A DNA stretch of 64,000 nt, taken from Paralteromonas sediminis. Its GTDB lineage: Bacteria; Pseudomonadota; Gammaproteobacteria; Enterobacterales; Alteromonadaceae. This document shows, in pieces, positions 9,305 through 17,927 of the stretch. The notes under the pieces were generated by a model, which searched no databases, was not told where the DNA came from, and saw nothing but the letters and a program-made list of their open reading frames with translations. The DNA is taken from NCBI RefSeq assembly GCF_003820355.1, contig NZ_RPOK01000006.1:186001-250000 (forward strand). Reading direction: 5' to 3'. How positions within the stretch are numbered: the first letter of the stretch is position 1; the number at the start of each line of letters is the position of its first letter. A program made the translations under genes and the position numbers.

Positions 9305-9574
9305 ATGCATATAGATGGTCTTAGTGGGGCGCTGACCGCACCTCACAAAGCAAAATATACTGAACCCTCAAAAGCGCCGGAGACTCAATCTCCAGCGCCA
9401 CCTGTTTCCGTTGTTGCTCAAGCGCGAGTGACTGACGCAGGCATACGTGCTTCTATCAATAGGGATTTGCCAGAGCCTTCTCAGAATAAAGCGCTCAATG
9501 CTTACAATGAGATAGCGATCGCAGAAAAGAAAGACAATCTAACTGCACTACTGGGCATTGACGTTTACGCTTGA
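9305..9574 (+). CDS. Small hypothetical protein with LLGIDVYA tail
   Basis: I do not recognise this 89-residue protein. The first half is proline/alanine-rich and looks disordered (APHKAKYTEPSKAPETQSPA). The second half is a short helical region ending ALLGIDVYA; similar endings occur in small gammaproteobacterial proteins of unknown role. There is no signal peptide or membrane segment. The ATG at 9305 has no strong ribosome site. It lies between tsaB and the slp-family gene, where E. coli has nothing, so it is an insertion in the conserved order. Confidence 0.55.
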   Translation: MHIDGLSGALTAPHKAKYTEPSKAPETQSPAPPVSVVAQARVTDAGIRASINRDLPEPSQNKALNAYNEIAIAEKKDNLTALLGIDVYA

Positions 9575-9671
9575 TAAACAAGTAATTGCACTCAGAATTG
9601 AACGGATTCAGGTTTCATTCATCTATTGTTAAGATACTATTGTTAAAACCGCAAATCAGGATTTTGTTGTC

Positions 9672-10325
9672 ATGCGCCACTTATTATTTATTGCAGTCAT
9701 TTTTGCATCAGGATGCGCCATAGTACCGGAGAACATTAAAGTCGCCGACGAGACCGCACTGGTAAGCTATGAGCAGGTTGTGTCTACGGGCGACACAGCA
9801 TTAACTAAACCCGCGCGCTGGGGAGGGATCATTGCCGGTGTGGAGAATAAACAAGGTAGCAGCGAAGTAGAGGTCGTTCATTTTCCATTAAATGGATACG
9901 GTAAGCCGGCTGTGGCCAATGAAAGTGCGGGGCGATTCAAAGTGAAAATGAAGGGCTTTTTGGACCCAGTGGTATTTGAACAGGGCAGAACGATTACCTT
10001 TACAGGCACTGTTGAAGCCCCTACAAAGGGCATGATTGGAGAACAGGATTATGTGTTTCCTACATTACAGGGAAACAGCTATCACTTGTGGAAAAAAGAA
10101 ACGGTCTATGATGTCTCTTCTATACACTACAATTATAGTAGTGGATGGTATTCACCTTTTTGGTACAGCACGTTTCCTCACAGGTCTCGCTGGGGGGTGA
10201 CCAATTCAAGGATCAGGATGGTCGAACGGGCTCCAGAGTCGAACCCAAAATCGGGGTCTACCCAGCAACAGCAAACTAGAAAAAGTGATTCAAAGCCGCC
10301 AAACACTATTAACAAGTCGCAGTAG
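9672..10325 (+). CDS. Slp/YeaY family outer-membrane lipoprotein
   Basis: The product is a 217-residue lipoprotein: short basic start, hydrophobic core and a lipobox ASGC with the acylated Cys at 15. The Slp domain (PF03843) follows, with the typical opening VPENIKVADE and KPARWGGIIAGVENK. Slp-type proteins are starvation-inducible outer-membrane lipoproteins of unknown biochemistry. The C-terminus is low in complexity (Gln/Ser/Lys-rich) beyond the domain. Position between tsaB and fadD equals that of E. coli yeaY. A strong hairpin follows at 10357-10402. Confidence 0.87.
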   Translation: MRHLLFIAVIFASGCAIVPENIKVADETALVSYEQVVSTGDTALTKPARWGGIIAGVENKQGSSEVEVVHFPLNGYGKPAVANESAGRFKVKMKGFLDPVVFEQGRTITFTGTVEAPTKGMIGEQDYVFPTLQGNSYHLWKKETVYDVSSIHYNYSSGWYSPFWYSTFPHRSRWGVTNSRIRMVERAPESNPKSGSTQQQQTRKSDSKPPNTINKSQ

Positions 10326-10356
10326 GCAGTTTAGTCAGCGGCATTACAATTCCTTG

Positions 10357-10402
10357 AAAGCGGCAACTAATTGCTTTAAAAAGGCAAAATGTTGCCGCTT
10401 TT
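10357..10402 (+). terminator. Probable rho-independent terminator after the slp-family gene
   Basis: AAAGCGGCAAC (10357-10367) pairs perfectly over 11 bases with GTTGCCGCTTT (10391-10401). The 23-base loop contains a smaller inner stem. The following T-run is short (CTTTTG). It separates the slp-family gene from the alpha/beta hydrolase gene. Confidence 0.6.
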
Positions 10403-10412
10403 GAATTAACCT

Positions 10413-11282
10413 ATGTGTTCAAACTCACCTTTAACTTTAGCGCCTTGGTCATGTGATTTAGGGTATATGACCTTGCGAGGCTTAAGTCGTGATGTAGCAG
10501 GTGCCCCATACACGGTTCTGGCAGTTCATGGTTATCTCGATAATGTAAATAGCATCAGGCATCTGGTTAATGCGTTCGACAATGCCAACTTTATAGGCAT
10601 GGACTTAGCTGGACATGGTCATTCCGACCACCGGCCTCCGGGGGTGCACTATAATCAGCTTGATTATGTACAAGATATCGTGGGCGTTATTAATGCGTTA
10701 GCACTGAGCCGGGTAATTTTGCTCGGGCACTCGCTGGGCGGCATACTGGCATCTATTGTGGCCGCTGTTTTGCCCGAAAAGGTACATGCTGTAATAAGTA
10801 TCGATGCTTTTGGGCCACTCACTGAAGAGGCGTCATCAACACTGTCTCAAATTACAGAAGCACTTTTTTCTCGCCAGCAAAAAATGATAAAGACGGACGC
10901 TAAAAAAGCCGATTTAGACAGCGCGGTCTTAGCGAGAGCCAACATGACAGACTTGTCGGCAGCCCATTGCCACACAATTTTAATGCGCAATATAAGCCGT
11001 GAAAATGGCAAGACTGTGTGGCGCAGTGATCCTCGGTTACGCACCAAATCTCTGTTGCGAATGACGCCTGAACAAGCGCAAACCGTCATGCAAGGTATTG
11101 ATTGTCCATTTTTAGTGATAGGTGCCTCGAGCAGCTTTAAAAAGATGTCAGAGACCTTCGCTTCACGTCATACATGGGTTTCACAGGCTCAGTTAAAAGT
11201 GATCGAAGGTGGTCATCATGTGCACATGGAGCAGCCTGAGGAAGTTATCGCGCAAATCCGACATTTTGTTAGCAATATGTAA
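10413..11282 (+). CDS. Alpha/beta-fold hydrolase
   Basis: The 289-residue protein has the classic fold: oxyanion loop AVHGYLDN, nucleophile elbow GHSLGG (serine at about residue 109), an aspartate on a late strand and a terminal His in EGGHHVHME. There is no signal peptide, so it is probably a cytoplasmic esterase, lipase or thioesterase; the specific reaction is unknown. It sits 114 bases before fadD, an insertion relative to the E. coli order. An acyl-ester or acyl-CoA role is possible but only inferred from position. Confidence 0.8.
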   Translation: MCSNSPLTLAPWSCDLGYMTLRGLSRDVAGAPYTVLAVHGYLDNVNSIRHLVNAFDNANFIGMDLAGHGHSDHRPPGVHYNQLDYVQDIVGVINALALSRVILLGHSLGGILASIVAAVLPEKVHAVISIDAFGPLTEEASSTLSQITEALFSRQQKMIKTDAKKADLDSAVLARANMTDLSAAHCHTILMRNISRENGKTVWRSDPRLRTKSLLRMTPEQAQTVMQGIDCPFLVIGASSSFKKMSETFASRHTWVSQAQLKVIEGGHHVHMEQPEEVIAQIRHFVSNM

Positions 11283-11396
11283 GCTAGATTGTGTATATTT
11301 ATGAAATCTTCATATAGTATTAATCACCATAAACACACAAAGCAGTAAAGCCCTACTTCACAGCAACTGCCAAACAATAATAATTTAGGAGAGATT

Positions 11397-13049
11397 GTGG
11401 ACAAAACCTGGCTGAATTTTTATGACCCCCGTGTTAATCCAGACATTGATCTTTCAAAATACAACTCATTGCTAGATATTCTCGAACAATCTATTGAAAA
11501 ATATGGTGATTCAACAGCATTTATCAACATGGGTCACGCCATAACATTCAACGAACTGGATACCTTATCCAAGAAGTTTGCCTCTTATCTCCAACAGTCC
11601 GGCCTGAAAAAAGGCGACGCCGTTGCCATCATGATGCCAAATCTAATTCAATATCCGGTTGCTATGTTTGGTGTATTGAGAGCAGGTATGGTGGTTGTTA
11701 ATGTAAACCCACTTTACACCGCCAGAGAACTGAAGCATCAGCTCAATGACTCAAAGGCCAAAGCTATCGTTATTGTTGAGAATTTTGCTTGTACGCTTGC
11801 TGAGGTAATAGATGATGTCGGTATCGAGCAAATTCTGCTTACCTCTTTGGGCGATATGCTACCAGTCCCTAAGCGTTGGATAGTAAACGCTGTTGTCAAG
11901 CATGTTAAAAAAATGGTGCCCGCATACTCATTACCTTCAGCCAAGTCGTTTAAAAGTTCGGTATCCAGTGGTGTTGAGAGTCAATATGAAAGGCCTGATA
12001 TGACGCTGGATGATATTGCGTTTTTGCAATATACCGGTGGAACAACGGGCGTATCCAAAGGGGCCATGCTTACGCACAAAAACATGTGTGCGAATTTAGA
12101 ACAGGTATCGCAGATTCTTGAGACGTGTTTAGAACCGCAGCAAGATTTTGTGGTGACTGCGTTACCGCTCTATCATATTTTTGCTCTTACAGCGAATTGT
12201 CTGACGTTTATGAAGTACGGCTGCCCTAATCTGTTGATTACCAATCCAAGAGATATGCCAGCCTTTGTTAACGAACTGAGTAAGTATCCATTTACCGTTC
12301 TGCCTGGTGTAAACACGCTGTTTAATGGTTTATTAAATACTCCAGGCTTTGCTGAACTGGATTTTTCCAAATTCAAATTTGGTTTAGGCGGCGGTATGGC
12401 TGTGCAGCGACCGGTAGCGGAGAAGTGGCAAGAGGTCACAGGTACAGTCCTCCTAGAAGGGTATGGACTGACTGAATGTAGTCCAGTGGTAACAGTGAAC
12501 CCGCCTCAACTCGAAAAGTATAAGGGTAGTATTGGCATGCCAGTGCCCTCAACTGATGTGAAATTACTTGATGAAGAGGGCAATGAAGTTGCTCTGGGTG
12601 AGGCTGGTGAGCTTTGGGTGAAAGGACCGCAGGTTATGGCGGGGTATTTAAACAGGCCAGAGGCGACCGCAGAAATTATTAAAGATGGTTGGCTAGCAAC
12701 CGGCGATATCGCTAAAGTTGATGAGCAAGGTTACTTCTATATCGTAGATCGCAAGAAAGATATGATACTGGTATCAGGCTTTAATGTGTTCCCTAATGAA
12801 ATCGAGGAGGTAGCGGCGATGCATGAAGATGTTCTTGAAGCCGCTGCTATCGGCGTACCCCACAATGTCAGTGGCGAAGTGGTTAAGTTGTTTATTGTTT
12901 CTAAATCAGGGAACTTGACTGAAGAAATGGTGATCACCCATTGTAAACAGCACCTAACAGGGTACAAGGTGCCTAAGCACGTTGAGTTCAAAGACGAATT
13001 GCCGAAAACAAATGTCGGTAAAATACTGCGTAGGGAGTTACGTGACTGA
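11397..13049 (+). CDS. fadD: Long-chain fatty acid-CoA ligase FadD
   Basis: The 550-residue acyl-CoA synthetase has the AMP-binding P-loop [13 protein letters not shown] (from about residue 212), the A5 motif [11 protein letters not shown], and the fatty-acyl-CoA signature around [17 protein letters not shown] with the catalytic C-terminal lysine region [13 protein letters not shown]. It activates fatty acids to acyl-CoA with ATP at the inner membrane, feeding beta-oxidation or storage-lipid synthesis. The GTG at 11397 follows AGGAGAGA at ideal spacing. fadD overlaps rnd, as the neighbours do in E. coli. I see no FadR-like operator in its upstream gap. Confidence 0.95.
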   Translation: MDKTWLNFYDPRVNPDIDLSKYNSLLDILEQSIEKYGDSTAFINMGHAITFNELDTLSKKFASYLQQSGLKKGDAVAIMMPNLIQYPVAMFGVLRAGMVVVNVNPLYTARELKHQLNDSKAKAIVIVENFACTLAEVIDDVGIEQILLTSLGDMLPVPKRWIVNAVVKHVKKMVPAYSLPSAKSFKSSVSSGVESQYERPDMTLDDIAFLQYTGGTTGVSKGAMLTHKNMCANLEQVSQILETCLEPQQDFVVTALPLYHIFALTANCLTFMKYGCPNLLITNPRDMPAFVNELSKYPFTVLPGVNTLFNGLLNTPGFAELDFSKFKFGLGGGMAVQRPVAEKWQEVTGTVLLEGYGLTECSPVVTVNPPQLEKYKGSIGMPVPSTDVKLLDEEGNEVALGEAGELWVKGPQVMAGYLNRPEATAEIIKDGWLATGDIAKVDEQGYFYIVDRKKDMILVSGFNVFPNEIEEVAAMHEDVLEAAAIGVPHNVSGEVVKLFIVSKSGNLTEEMVITHCKQHLTGYKVPKHVEFKDELPKTNVGKILRRELRD

Positions 13050-14193
13050 TTATATCGACAGTGACGAACAGTTAATTAAGGTTTGTGAGCGCGCGTCAAA
13101 GCGCGCTTTTGTTATTCTGGATACCGAGTTTGTTCGTACAAAAACACTTACACCGTTATTAGGACTGATTCAGCTCAATGATGGCGAGCATGTGAGTCTC
13201 ATTGACCCGCTTGCGCTGTCAGATATGAGCCCTTTTAAAACACTGTTGCGCAATGAAAAGTGTGTAAAGGTGCTGCACGCATGCTCTGAAGATCTCGAAG
13301 CGTTCCTGGCCAGTTTTGGTGTTGTGCCTGCTCCAGTATTTGATACTCAATTTGCAGCGCATTTGACGGGAATTGGCACCACTATGGGATACGCAAACCT
13401 TATTGAGCAGCTTTTGGGCATTGTGTTGGATAAGGGTGAATCAAGAACCGATTGGCTTGCCAGACCACTTAGTCTCCGCCAGTGCGAATATGCAGCTAAT
13501 GATGTTATTCATTTGCTGCCAGCTTATAACATCATTCTCGAGAAGCTTACACCTGAGCAAGTCAACATCGTGTACGCTGAATCAGCGTTAATAGCAGAGA
13601 AGAAAAAAGCCCAGCTACCTGACGACTTTGCTTACCTCACCGTCAAAAATGCGTGGCGTCTTAATGGAAAGCAACGCTTTGTGTTAAGAGCCCTTGCAAA
13701 GTGGCGGATAGAGCGTGCAAGAGCCAAAAATATGGCATTAAACTTCGTTTTACGGGAAGGCGCTATGTTAAATATTGCGACCTACTTACCCCAGAGTAAG
13801 ACGGCGTTGGCCAAAATTCATGGGCTTACGCCTATGGAAAACAGAATGGTCGGAGCTGCTGTATTACAGATAGTTGCAGACGCGCTCAAGGATTTCGAAA
13901 CGCGAGGCGAGCAGCAGGGCGTGCCGCCAGTGAAAAGACTATCAGAAATCAAAACATACAAATCGGTGATGGCGCAGCTTAAGCAATGTGTCGATGGCAT
14001 TGCAGCCGAAACAGGCATACCCAGTGAAATACTTAGCTCAAAAAAGCAGTTACATCAGTTGCTGAAATTTAGTTGGTTCGATATTGACGAAACCCGTTTA
14101 CAAAACCTTAAACCCGATGTTTTAAGTGGATGGCGTAAGCCACTTTTCGAGGATAAAATCCACGCCATTCTTGAACAGGTAGCAAAGCAGTAA
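13042..14193 (+). CDS. rnd: Ribonuclease D
   Basis: From GTG 13042 (GGGAG just upstream, eight-base overlap with fadD) the protein has 383 residues, close to E. coli RNase D. The DEDD 3'-5' exonuclease domain begins with VILDTEFVR (Asp27, Glu29), continues with [11 protein letters not shown] and ends with an Exo III-type region (QCEYAANDV). HRDC domains follow (about 205-280 and near the C-terminus). The enzyme trims tRNA precursors and other structured RNA 3' ends. The frame is open upstream to 12982, but that extension lies wholly inside fadD and is not needed. Confidence 0.93.
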   Translation: MTDYIDSDEQLIKVCERASKRAFVILDTEFVRTKTLTPLLGLIQLNDGEHVSLIDPLALSDMSPFKTLLRNEKCVKVLHACSEDLEAFLASFGVVPAPVFDTQFAAHLTGIGTTMGYANLIEQLLGIVLDKGESRTDWLARPLSLRQCEYAANDVIHLLPAYNIILEKLTPEQVNIVYAESALIAEKKKAQLPDDFAYLTVKNAWRLNGKQRFVLRALAKWRIERARAKNMALNFVLREGAMLNIATYLPQSKTALAKIHGLTPMENRMVGAAVLQIVADALKDFETRGEQQGVPPVKRLSEIKTYKSVMAQLKQCVDGIAAETGIPSEILSSKKQLHQLLKFSWFDIDETRLQNLKPDVLSGWRKPLFEDKIHAILEQVAKQ

Positions 14194-14495
14194 TGAAGTA
14201 TTGTGCTATATACAAAACAGCAAAAAAAGACGGACTTTATCTGTACGTTCCAGAAAAAGGTAAGTTTGACTCAGTGCCAGATACATTGATGGCTCAAATT
14301 GGACAACCCAAGTTGGTTATGATGTTACCGCTTGATAATGATAAGTCGCTTGCATCTGTCGATAAGCAAACCCTGATTGATCAACTTAATGAGAAGGGGT
14401 TCTATTTACAATTGCCGCCTCAATCAGAAGATTGGTTGGCAGAGCATCGCATTGCACTTGGGTTATCACCTCAGCCAACGAAACGAAATAGGTAA
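14193..14495 (+). CDS. ycgL: YcgL domain protein
   Basis: This 100-residue protein is a full YcgL domain (formerly DUF709): it opens [19 protein letters not shown] and contains GQPKLVMMLPL and GFYLQLPPQ, all family hallmarks. YcgL is a small cytoplasmic alpha/beta protein of unknown function, found mostly in gammaproteobacteria. Its ATG shares one base with the rnd stop codon, so it is probably translated from the same message. In E. coli ycgL is followed directly by ycgM-ycgN; here a transglycosylase gene intervenes. Confidence 0.92.
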   Translation: MKYCAIYKTAKKDGLYLYVPEKGKFDSVPDTLMAQIGQPKLVMMLPLDNDKSLASVDKQTLIDQLNEKGFYLQLPPQSEDWLAEHRIALGLSPQPTKRNR

Positions 14496-14499
14496 TTCA

Positions 14500-15465
14500 A
14501 TGCGCTTTTTGCTCTTTGTGTTTTTGTTACTGTGTTGTTCCTCAGGATTCGCTGACGAGACATTTGAACGATACCTTGACGGTCTGATTCTGGAGGCCTC
14601 AGAAGCCGGCATTAGTCAGGTGATTATTGACAAGGTCAGACCCACCATTAAGTATCGCCCCTCGGTTGTGAAAGCCGATAAAAATCAGCCAGAGAAAAAG
14701 ATAACTCTAGACACATACCTTGCAACCCGTGTGCCCGACTGGAAGGTGTCACAGGCGCTCGAAAAAATGCAGGTGCACCATGAACTGCTCACTAAAATCA
14801 GCAGTGAATATGGCGTCCCTGCGCGTTTTATTGTGGCGTTATGGGGAAATGAATCCAATTTTGGTCGCATTCAGGGGAAACATCCTGTTGTATCTTCGCT
14901 GGCGTCACTGGCGTTTGAGGGAAGACGGGAAGCCTTGTTCAAGCGTCAGTTTATTGCCGCACTTACCATTTTGCAGCAGGGGCATGTTTCTGCAGACAAG
15001 TTTTTGGGGTCGTGGGCCGGTGCAATGGGGCAATCTCAGTTTATGCCAGCCACTTTTTTGGACTTTGCCGTGGACTATGATCAGGATGGTAAGAAGGACA
15101 TTTGGAATACACCGGCTGACGTGTTTGCGTCCATTGCAAATTTTTTGGCGCGCCATGGTTGGGACGGAGACTATACCTGGGGTAGGCAGGTCAAACTTAC
15201 CCAACCCATTAGCAGCAAGGATGTAGGGTTAAAGCAGACGCAGGCAAAGCCACTATCTGTCTGGTCCAATTATGGAATTACGCGCTTTAATGGTGAAGCC
15301 TTGCCGAACGCCGCTATTGATAGCTGGTTGATCATGCCTGACGGCACGGAAGGGCGTATCTATCTGGTATATAATAACTTTCAGACGTTGATGCGTTGGA
15401 ACAGGAGCAGTTACTTTGGCATTTCCGTGAGTTATCTGGCTGAGCGTATAAAGAAAGGTGTGTAA
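14500..15465 (+). CDS. Lytic murein transglycosylase, MltB family
   Basis: From ATG 14500 the protein is 321 residues with a cleavable signal peptide (MRFLLFVFLLLCCSSGFADE). The SLT_2 (MltB-type) domain follows with catalytic Glu118 in ALWGNESNFGRI, then the GAMGQSQFMP motif and a calcium-loop-like DYDQDGKKDIW. It cleaves glycan strands of peptidoglycan in the periplasm to give 1,6-anhydro ends. The signal peptide has no convincing lipobox, so it is probably soluble, more like SltB than lipoprotein MltB. It starts four bases after ycgL and lies within four bases of ycgM. Confidence 0.9.
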   Translation: MRFLLFVFLLLCCSSGFADETFERYLDGLILEASEAGISQVIIDKVRPTIKYRPSVVKADKNQPEKKITLDTYLATRVPDWKVSQALEKMQVHHELLTKISSEYGVPARFIVALWGNESNFGRIQGKHPVVSSLASLAFEGRREALFKRQFIAALTILQQGHVSADKFLGSWAGAMGQSQFMPATFLDFAVDYDQDGKKDIWNTPADVFASIANFLARHGWDGDYTWGRQVKLTQPISSKDVGLKQTQAKPLSVWSNYGITRFNGEALPNAAIDSWLIMPDGTEGRIYLVYNNFQTLMRWNRSSYFGISVSYLAERIKKGV

Positions 15466-15469
15466 GGGT

Positions 15470-16132
15470 ATGTATAAACATATTACAACAAACCGAGAGG
15501 CAATTGGTTTACCCGTAGGCAAAGTAGTATGTGTCGGCAGAAACTATCATGATCACATTAAAGAAATGGCGTCCTCTGTGACAGATGCGCCCTTGCTATT
15601 TATGAAACCGACGAGTGCAATGTGTCATTTTGATACAGAAATTGCGATACCTCAGGAAAAAGGGGAATGCCACAATGAGATTGAGGTCGCTTTACTGATA
15701 AAAGACAAAGTCGATCGCCACACTGAAATAGATATGCCTTCACAAGTATGGGGCGTCGGTCTCGGATTAGACCTTACCCTCAGAGACATTCAGGCAGCGG
15801 CAAAACAACAAGGGCATCCGTGGGAAGCCGCTAAGAGTTTTGATAACAGTTGCCCGCTAAGTGGTTTTGTACCGTTTGCGGATATCAGGCTACCTTTGCG
15901 CTTCTCATTGCGGATCAACAACCAAGAAAAGCAATCAGGGTCGACGGAACATATGATTTTTGGTTTGCGTGAATTACTCTCTGCTATTGCTTCGTCTTTT
16001 ACGTTGTTGCCTGGTGATGTCGTGTTAACGGGCACGCCGTCAGGTGTAGGTCCGTTGTTTACAGGTGATAAACTGCAAGCGACTATGGATAATTATCTCA
16101 ATGCAACAGCGAGTGTGACAGCATGCCGTTAG
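15470..16132 (+). CDS. ycgM: Fumarylacetoacetate hydrolase family protein YcgM
   Basis: The 220-residue protein is a single FAH domain: KVVCVGRNYHDHIKEM, then LLFMKPTSAM, the metal-binding HNEIEVALLI and the tail GDVVLTGTPSGVGPL, all in family order. YcgM-like proteins are divalent-metal-dependent hydrolases or decarboxylases (acylpyruvase or oxaloacetate-decarboxylase-like); the cellular substrate is not certain. The ATG at 15470 is preferred over a GTG inside the transglycosylase gene. Its end overlaps ycgN by ten bases, and the ycgL-ycgM-ycgN association is conserved. Confidence 0.9.
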   Translation: MYKHITTNREAIGLPVGKVVCVGRNYHDHIKEMASSVTDAPLLFMKPTSAMCHFDTEIAIPQEKGECHNEIEVALLIKDKVDRHTEIDMPSQVWGVGLGLDLTLRDIQAAAKQQGHPWEAAKSFDNSCPLSGFVPFADIRLPLRFSLRINNQEKQSGSTEHMIFGLRELLSAIASSFTLLPGDVVLTGTPSGVGPLFTGDKLQATMDNYLNATASVTACR

Positions 16133-16620
16133 AAAAAGCGTTTTGGGAAAAAAAATCCCTTCAAGACATGAATACCGAAGAGTGGGAAGCACTGTGTGAT
16201 GGCTGTGCTAAGTGCTGTTTACACAAGTTTATTGACGATGATGAATCAGAAGAGGCAAAACCCACCGATGTAATAAACGCAGGTGAGACGATTGTCTACA
16301 CCAACATTTCCTGTCACTTGTTAAATACCAAATCATGTGAATGTACTGCTTACCAAACCCGCACCGCGCTGGTACCGGATTGTGTTAAACTCACTAAAGA
16401 TAACCTAAAAGACATTTTTTTCATGCCGCCGAGTTGCGCTTATCGCTTGTTGTATGAAGGCAAAGCGTTACCAGACTGGCATCCTCTGTTGAACAAGGGA
16501 AAGAAGGCTGCAATGCACAAGGCTGGCCAATCTGTTCGCAATAAAACTATCAGTGAAAACGATGTCGATCTTGAGTCATTTGAACACTTTATTGTTACTT
16601 GGCCGCTGGATACGCCTTAG
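16123..16620 (+). CDS. ycgN: YcgN family cysteine-cluster protein
   Basis: The 165-residue protein matches the YcgN/UPF0260 group of YkgJ-type proteins. A cysteine cluster is visible (LCDGCAKCCLHK, then ISCHLLNTKSCECTAYQTR, VPDC and PPSCAYRLL), consistent with binding zinc or an iron-sulfur cluster. Function is unknown. It overlaps ycgM by ten bases upstream and converges with the GNAT gene, sharing four bases at the stop codons. Confidence 0.9.
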   Translation: MPLEKAFWEKKSLQDMNTEEWEALCDGCAKCCLHKFIDDDESEEAKPTDVINAGETIVYTNISCHLLNTKSCECTAYQTRTALVPDCVKLTKDNLKDIFFMPPSCAYRLLYEGKALPDWHPLLNKGKKAAMHKAGQSVRNKTISENDVDLESFEHFIVTWPLDTP

Positions 16621-17168
16621 CGTGTGATTGCATAGAGTAGGGCGTCTCTACCAAACACCCGCTTTCTGCATAATCCTTCTTTGACCGCATTCAGTTTGTG
16701 AGCAAGGTGGATGCTGGCATCGTTGTCAGATTCAATATATAACTCAAGGCGGATCAGGCTCATCTGCTCAAAGGCAAGGGTGATAAGTCTGTTGCAAAGC
16801 GCCTTTGCCAATCCCTGTCCTCGGGCACTGGGGTGCATCCAATAACCTAAGTTAGCGCATTGGTGTATTGGATGAATATAATTAATTAACCCCATTCCGA
16901 GACATCTACCCTGATACATTAATAAATAAGTTATGCCAAAACCTAACTGGCGCGAATGCTCAAGCTGTTTGATAGTATGGTGCGCATTACGCAACGAAAC
17001 CGGGCACAGCGTTTTGCCCAGCCAAGGATGTACACTGGGCGCAGCGTCTACACCCGCCTTATGCAAAGGCTCTGCATGGTGTGATTGAATGCGCTCGATA
17101 CTCACTGCACCCTGATTAGTGAGAATTGGCGGCAATCTTGAGGGAAGGGTACTTAATTCATTCAGCAT
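16617..17168 (-). CDS. GNAT family N-acetyltransferase (RimJ/RimL-like)
   Basis: The 183-residue protein shows the GNAT fold of the Acetyltransf_3 type: an N-terminal strand-helix region (SHHAEPLHKAGVDAAP), the central NLGYWMHPSARGQGLAKALC with the acetyl-CoA pyrophosphate loop R-G-Q-G-L-A, and the tail NDASIHLAHKLNAVKEG. It probably acetylates an amine such as a ribosomal protein N-terminus, but the substrate cannot be told. It begins three bases after the dsbB stop, so the two form an operon transcribed toward ycgN. Confidence 0.85.
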   Translation of the reverse strand: MLNELSTLPSRLPPILTNQGAVSIERIQSHHAEPLHKAGVDAAPSVHPWLGKTLCPVSLRNAHHTIKQLEHSRQLGFGITYLLMYQGRCLGMGLINYIHPIHQCANLGYWMHPSARGQGLAKALCNRLITLAFEQMSLIRLELYIESDNDASIHLAHKLNAVKEGLCRKRVFGRDALLYAITR

Positions 17169-17171
17169 GGA

Positions 17172-17693
17172 TTAGGGGCGCTTAGCCATCCAGATTCTCG
17201 TGGTAAATACTACCGCAAAAGTCAAAATGTAGAGAGAAAACACCACAATCATCCATTGTGCCATGCCCCAGCCCATAAACTGCCAACTGTCATCGTTGCA
17301 AAAACCTGTGGCTTGAAACACCTGGGGTATCCATTCATGTAATGGCATGAATTCAGGAAAACGCGGCTCTATCTCGCAGGGTATAAAAGGGCTTGCCGTA
17401 GTGATAATGTCAAGGTGTTCTCTCGCCAGAATTAGGCCCCATACGGCAGAGGTGATCCAACCAAGATACCCGATTAATCGAGTGATCATAGTGTTTGCAA
17501 TAAGAACCAAAAGACCTGCCAAGAGTATTCCAAAAATAGCGTTGCGCTGGTAAATACACATTACACAAGGCGCATACCCTTGCACGTGCTGAAATATTAA
17601 TGCGGCCGCCTCTAGGGCAGTGGCGGTAAGTAATAAAACCAGCCAGCTACTGCGTTTGCTAGACCATTCACTTAACCAAGAAAAAAAAGCCAT
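17172..17693 (-). CDS. dsbB: Disulfide bond formation protein DsbB
   Basis: The 173-residue inner-membrane protein has four transmembrane helices and both redox pairs: Cys43-x-x-Cys46 in GYAPCVMCIYQR and Cys106 / Cys132 in the second periplasmic loop (FIPCE; GFCND). DsbB reoxidises periplasmic DsbA and passes electrons to quinones. The length fits E. coli DsbB (176). In E. coli dsbB lies near nhaB and fadR; here fadR is about 2.6 kb away with nhaB absent. Confidence 0.94.
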   Translation of the reverse strand: MAFFSWLSEWSSKRSSWLVLLLTATALEAAALIFQHVQGYAPCVMCIYQRNAIFGILLAGLLVLIANTMITRLIGYLGWITSAVWGLILAREHLDIITTASPFIPCEIEPRFPEFMPLHEWIPQVFQATGFCNDDSWQFMGWGMAQWMIVVFSLYILTFAVVFTTRIWMAKRP

Positions 17694-17810
17694 AATAAAA
17701 CCTGTGTGGAAAGGTGACTAACTGCATCTGTGTGACAGTGAAAAAACCTTTATGTTCAATGCTATGCATATCATAAAGGGCTAGGTTGTCTTCTGCTAGT
17801 CAAAACTGTG

Positions 17811-17858
17811 AATTGAAATTTCAAATTATTTCAATTTAAACATGTGCAGAAATTGAAA
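17811..17858. promoter_or_regulatory. Repeated AATTGAAA elements before the HD-GYP regulator
   Basis: AATTGAAAT (17811-17819) and ATTTCAATT (17828-17836) form a perfect 9-base inverted repeat with an 8-base spacer; a further AATTGAAA copy lies at 17851-17858. The cluster falls 70-120 bases before the likely start of the response regulator, in the gap divergent from dsbB. It may be an operator or an AT-rich promoter element; no binding protein is identified. Confidence 0.3.
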
Positions 17859-17927
17859 GCCCGCATTTTCAGGTCTAATGTTGAGTATAGAGAGGCGTAC
17901 AGATGGCCGATGTTTGCGGAGTGGCAA

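Noticed and set aside
11283-11396. FadR operator before fadD
   Set aside because: No TGGTC/GACCA-type half-sites are present in this gap; fadD control here is not evident.
12982-13041. Longer N-terminus for ribonuclease D
   Set aside because: The extension lies wholly inside fadD and does not resemble RNase D; GTG 13042 has a ribosome site and gives the usual length.
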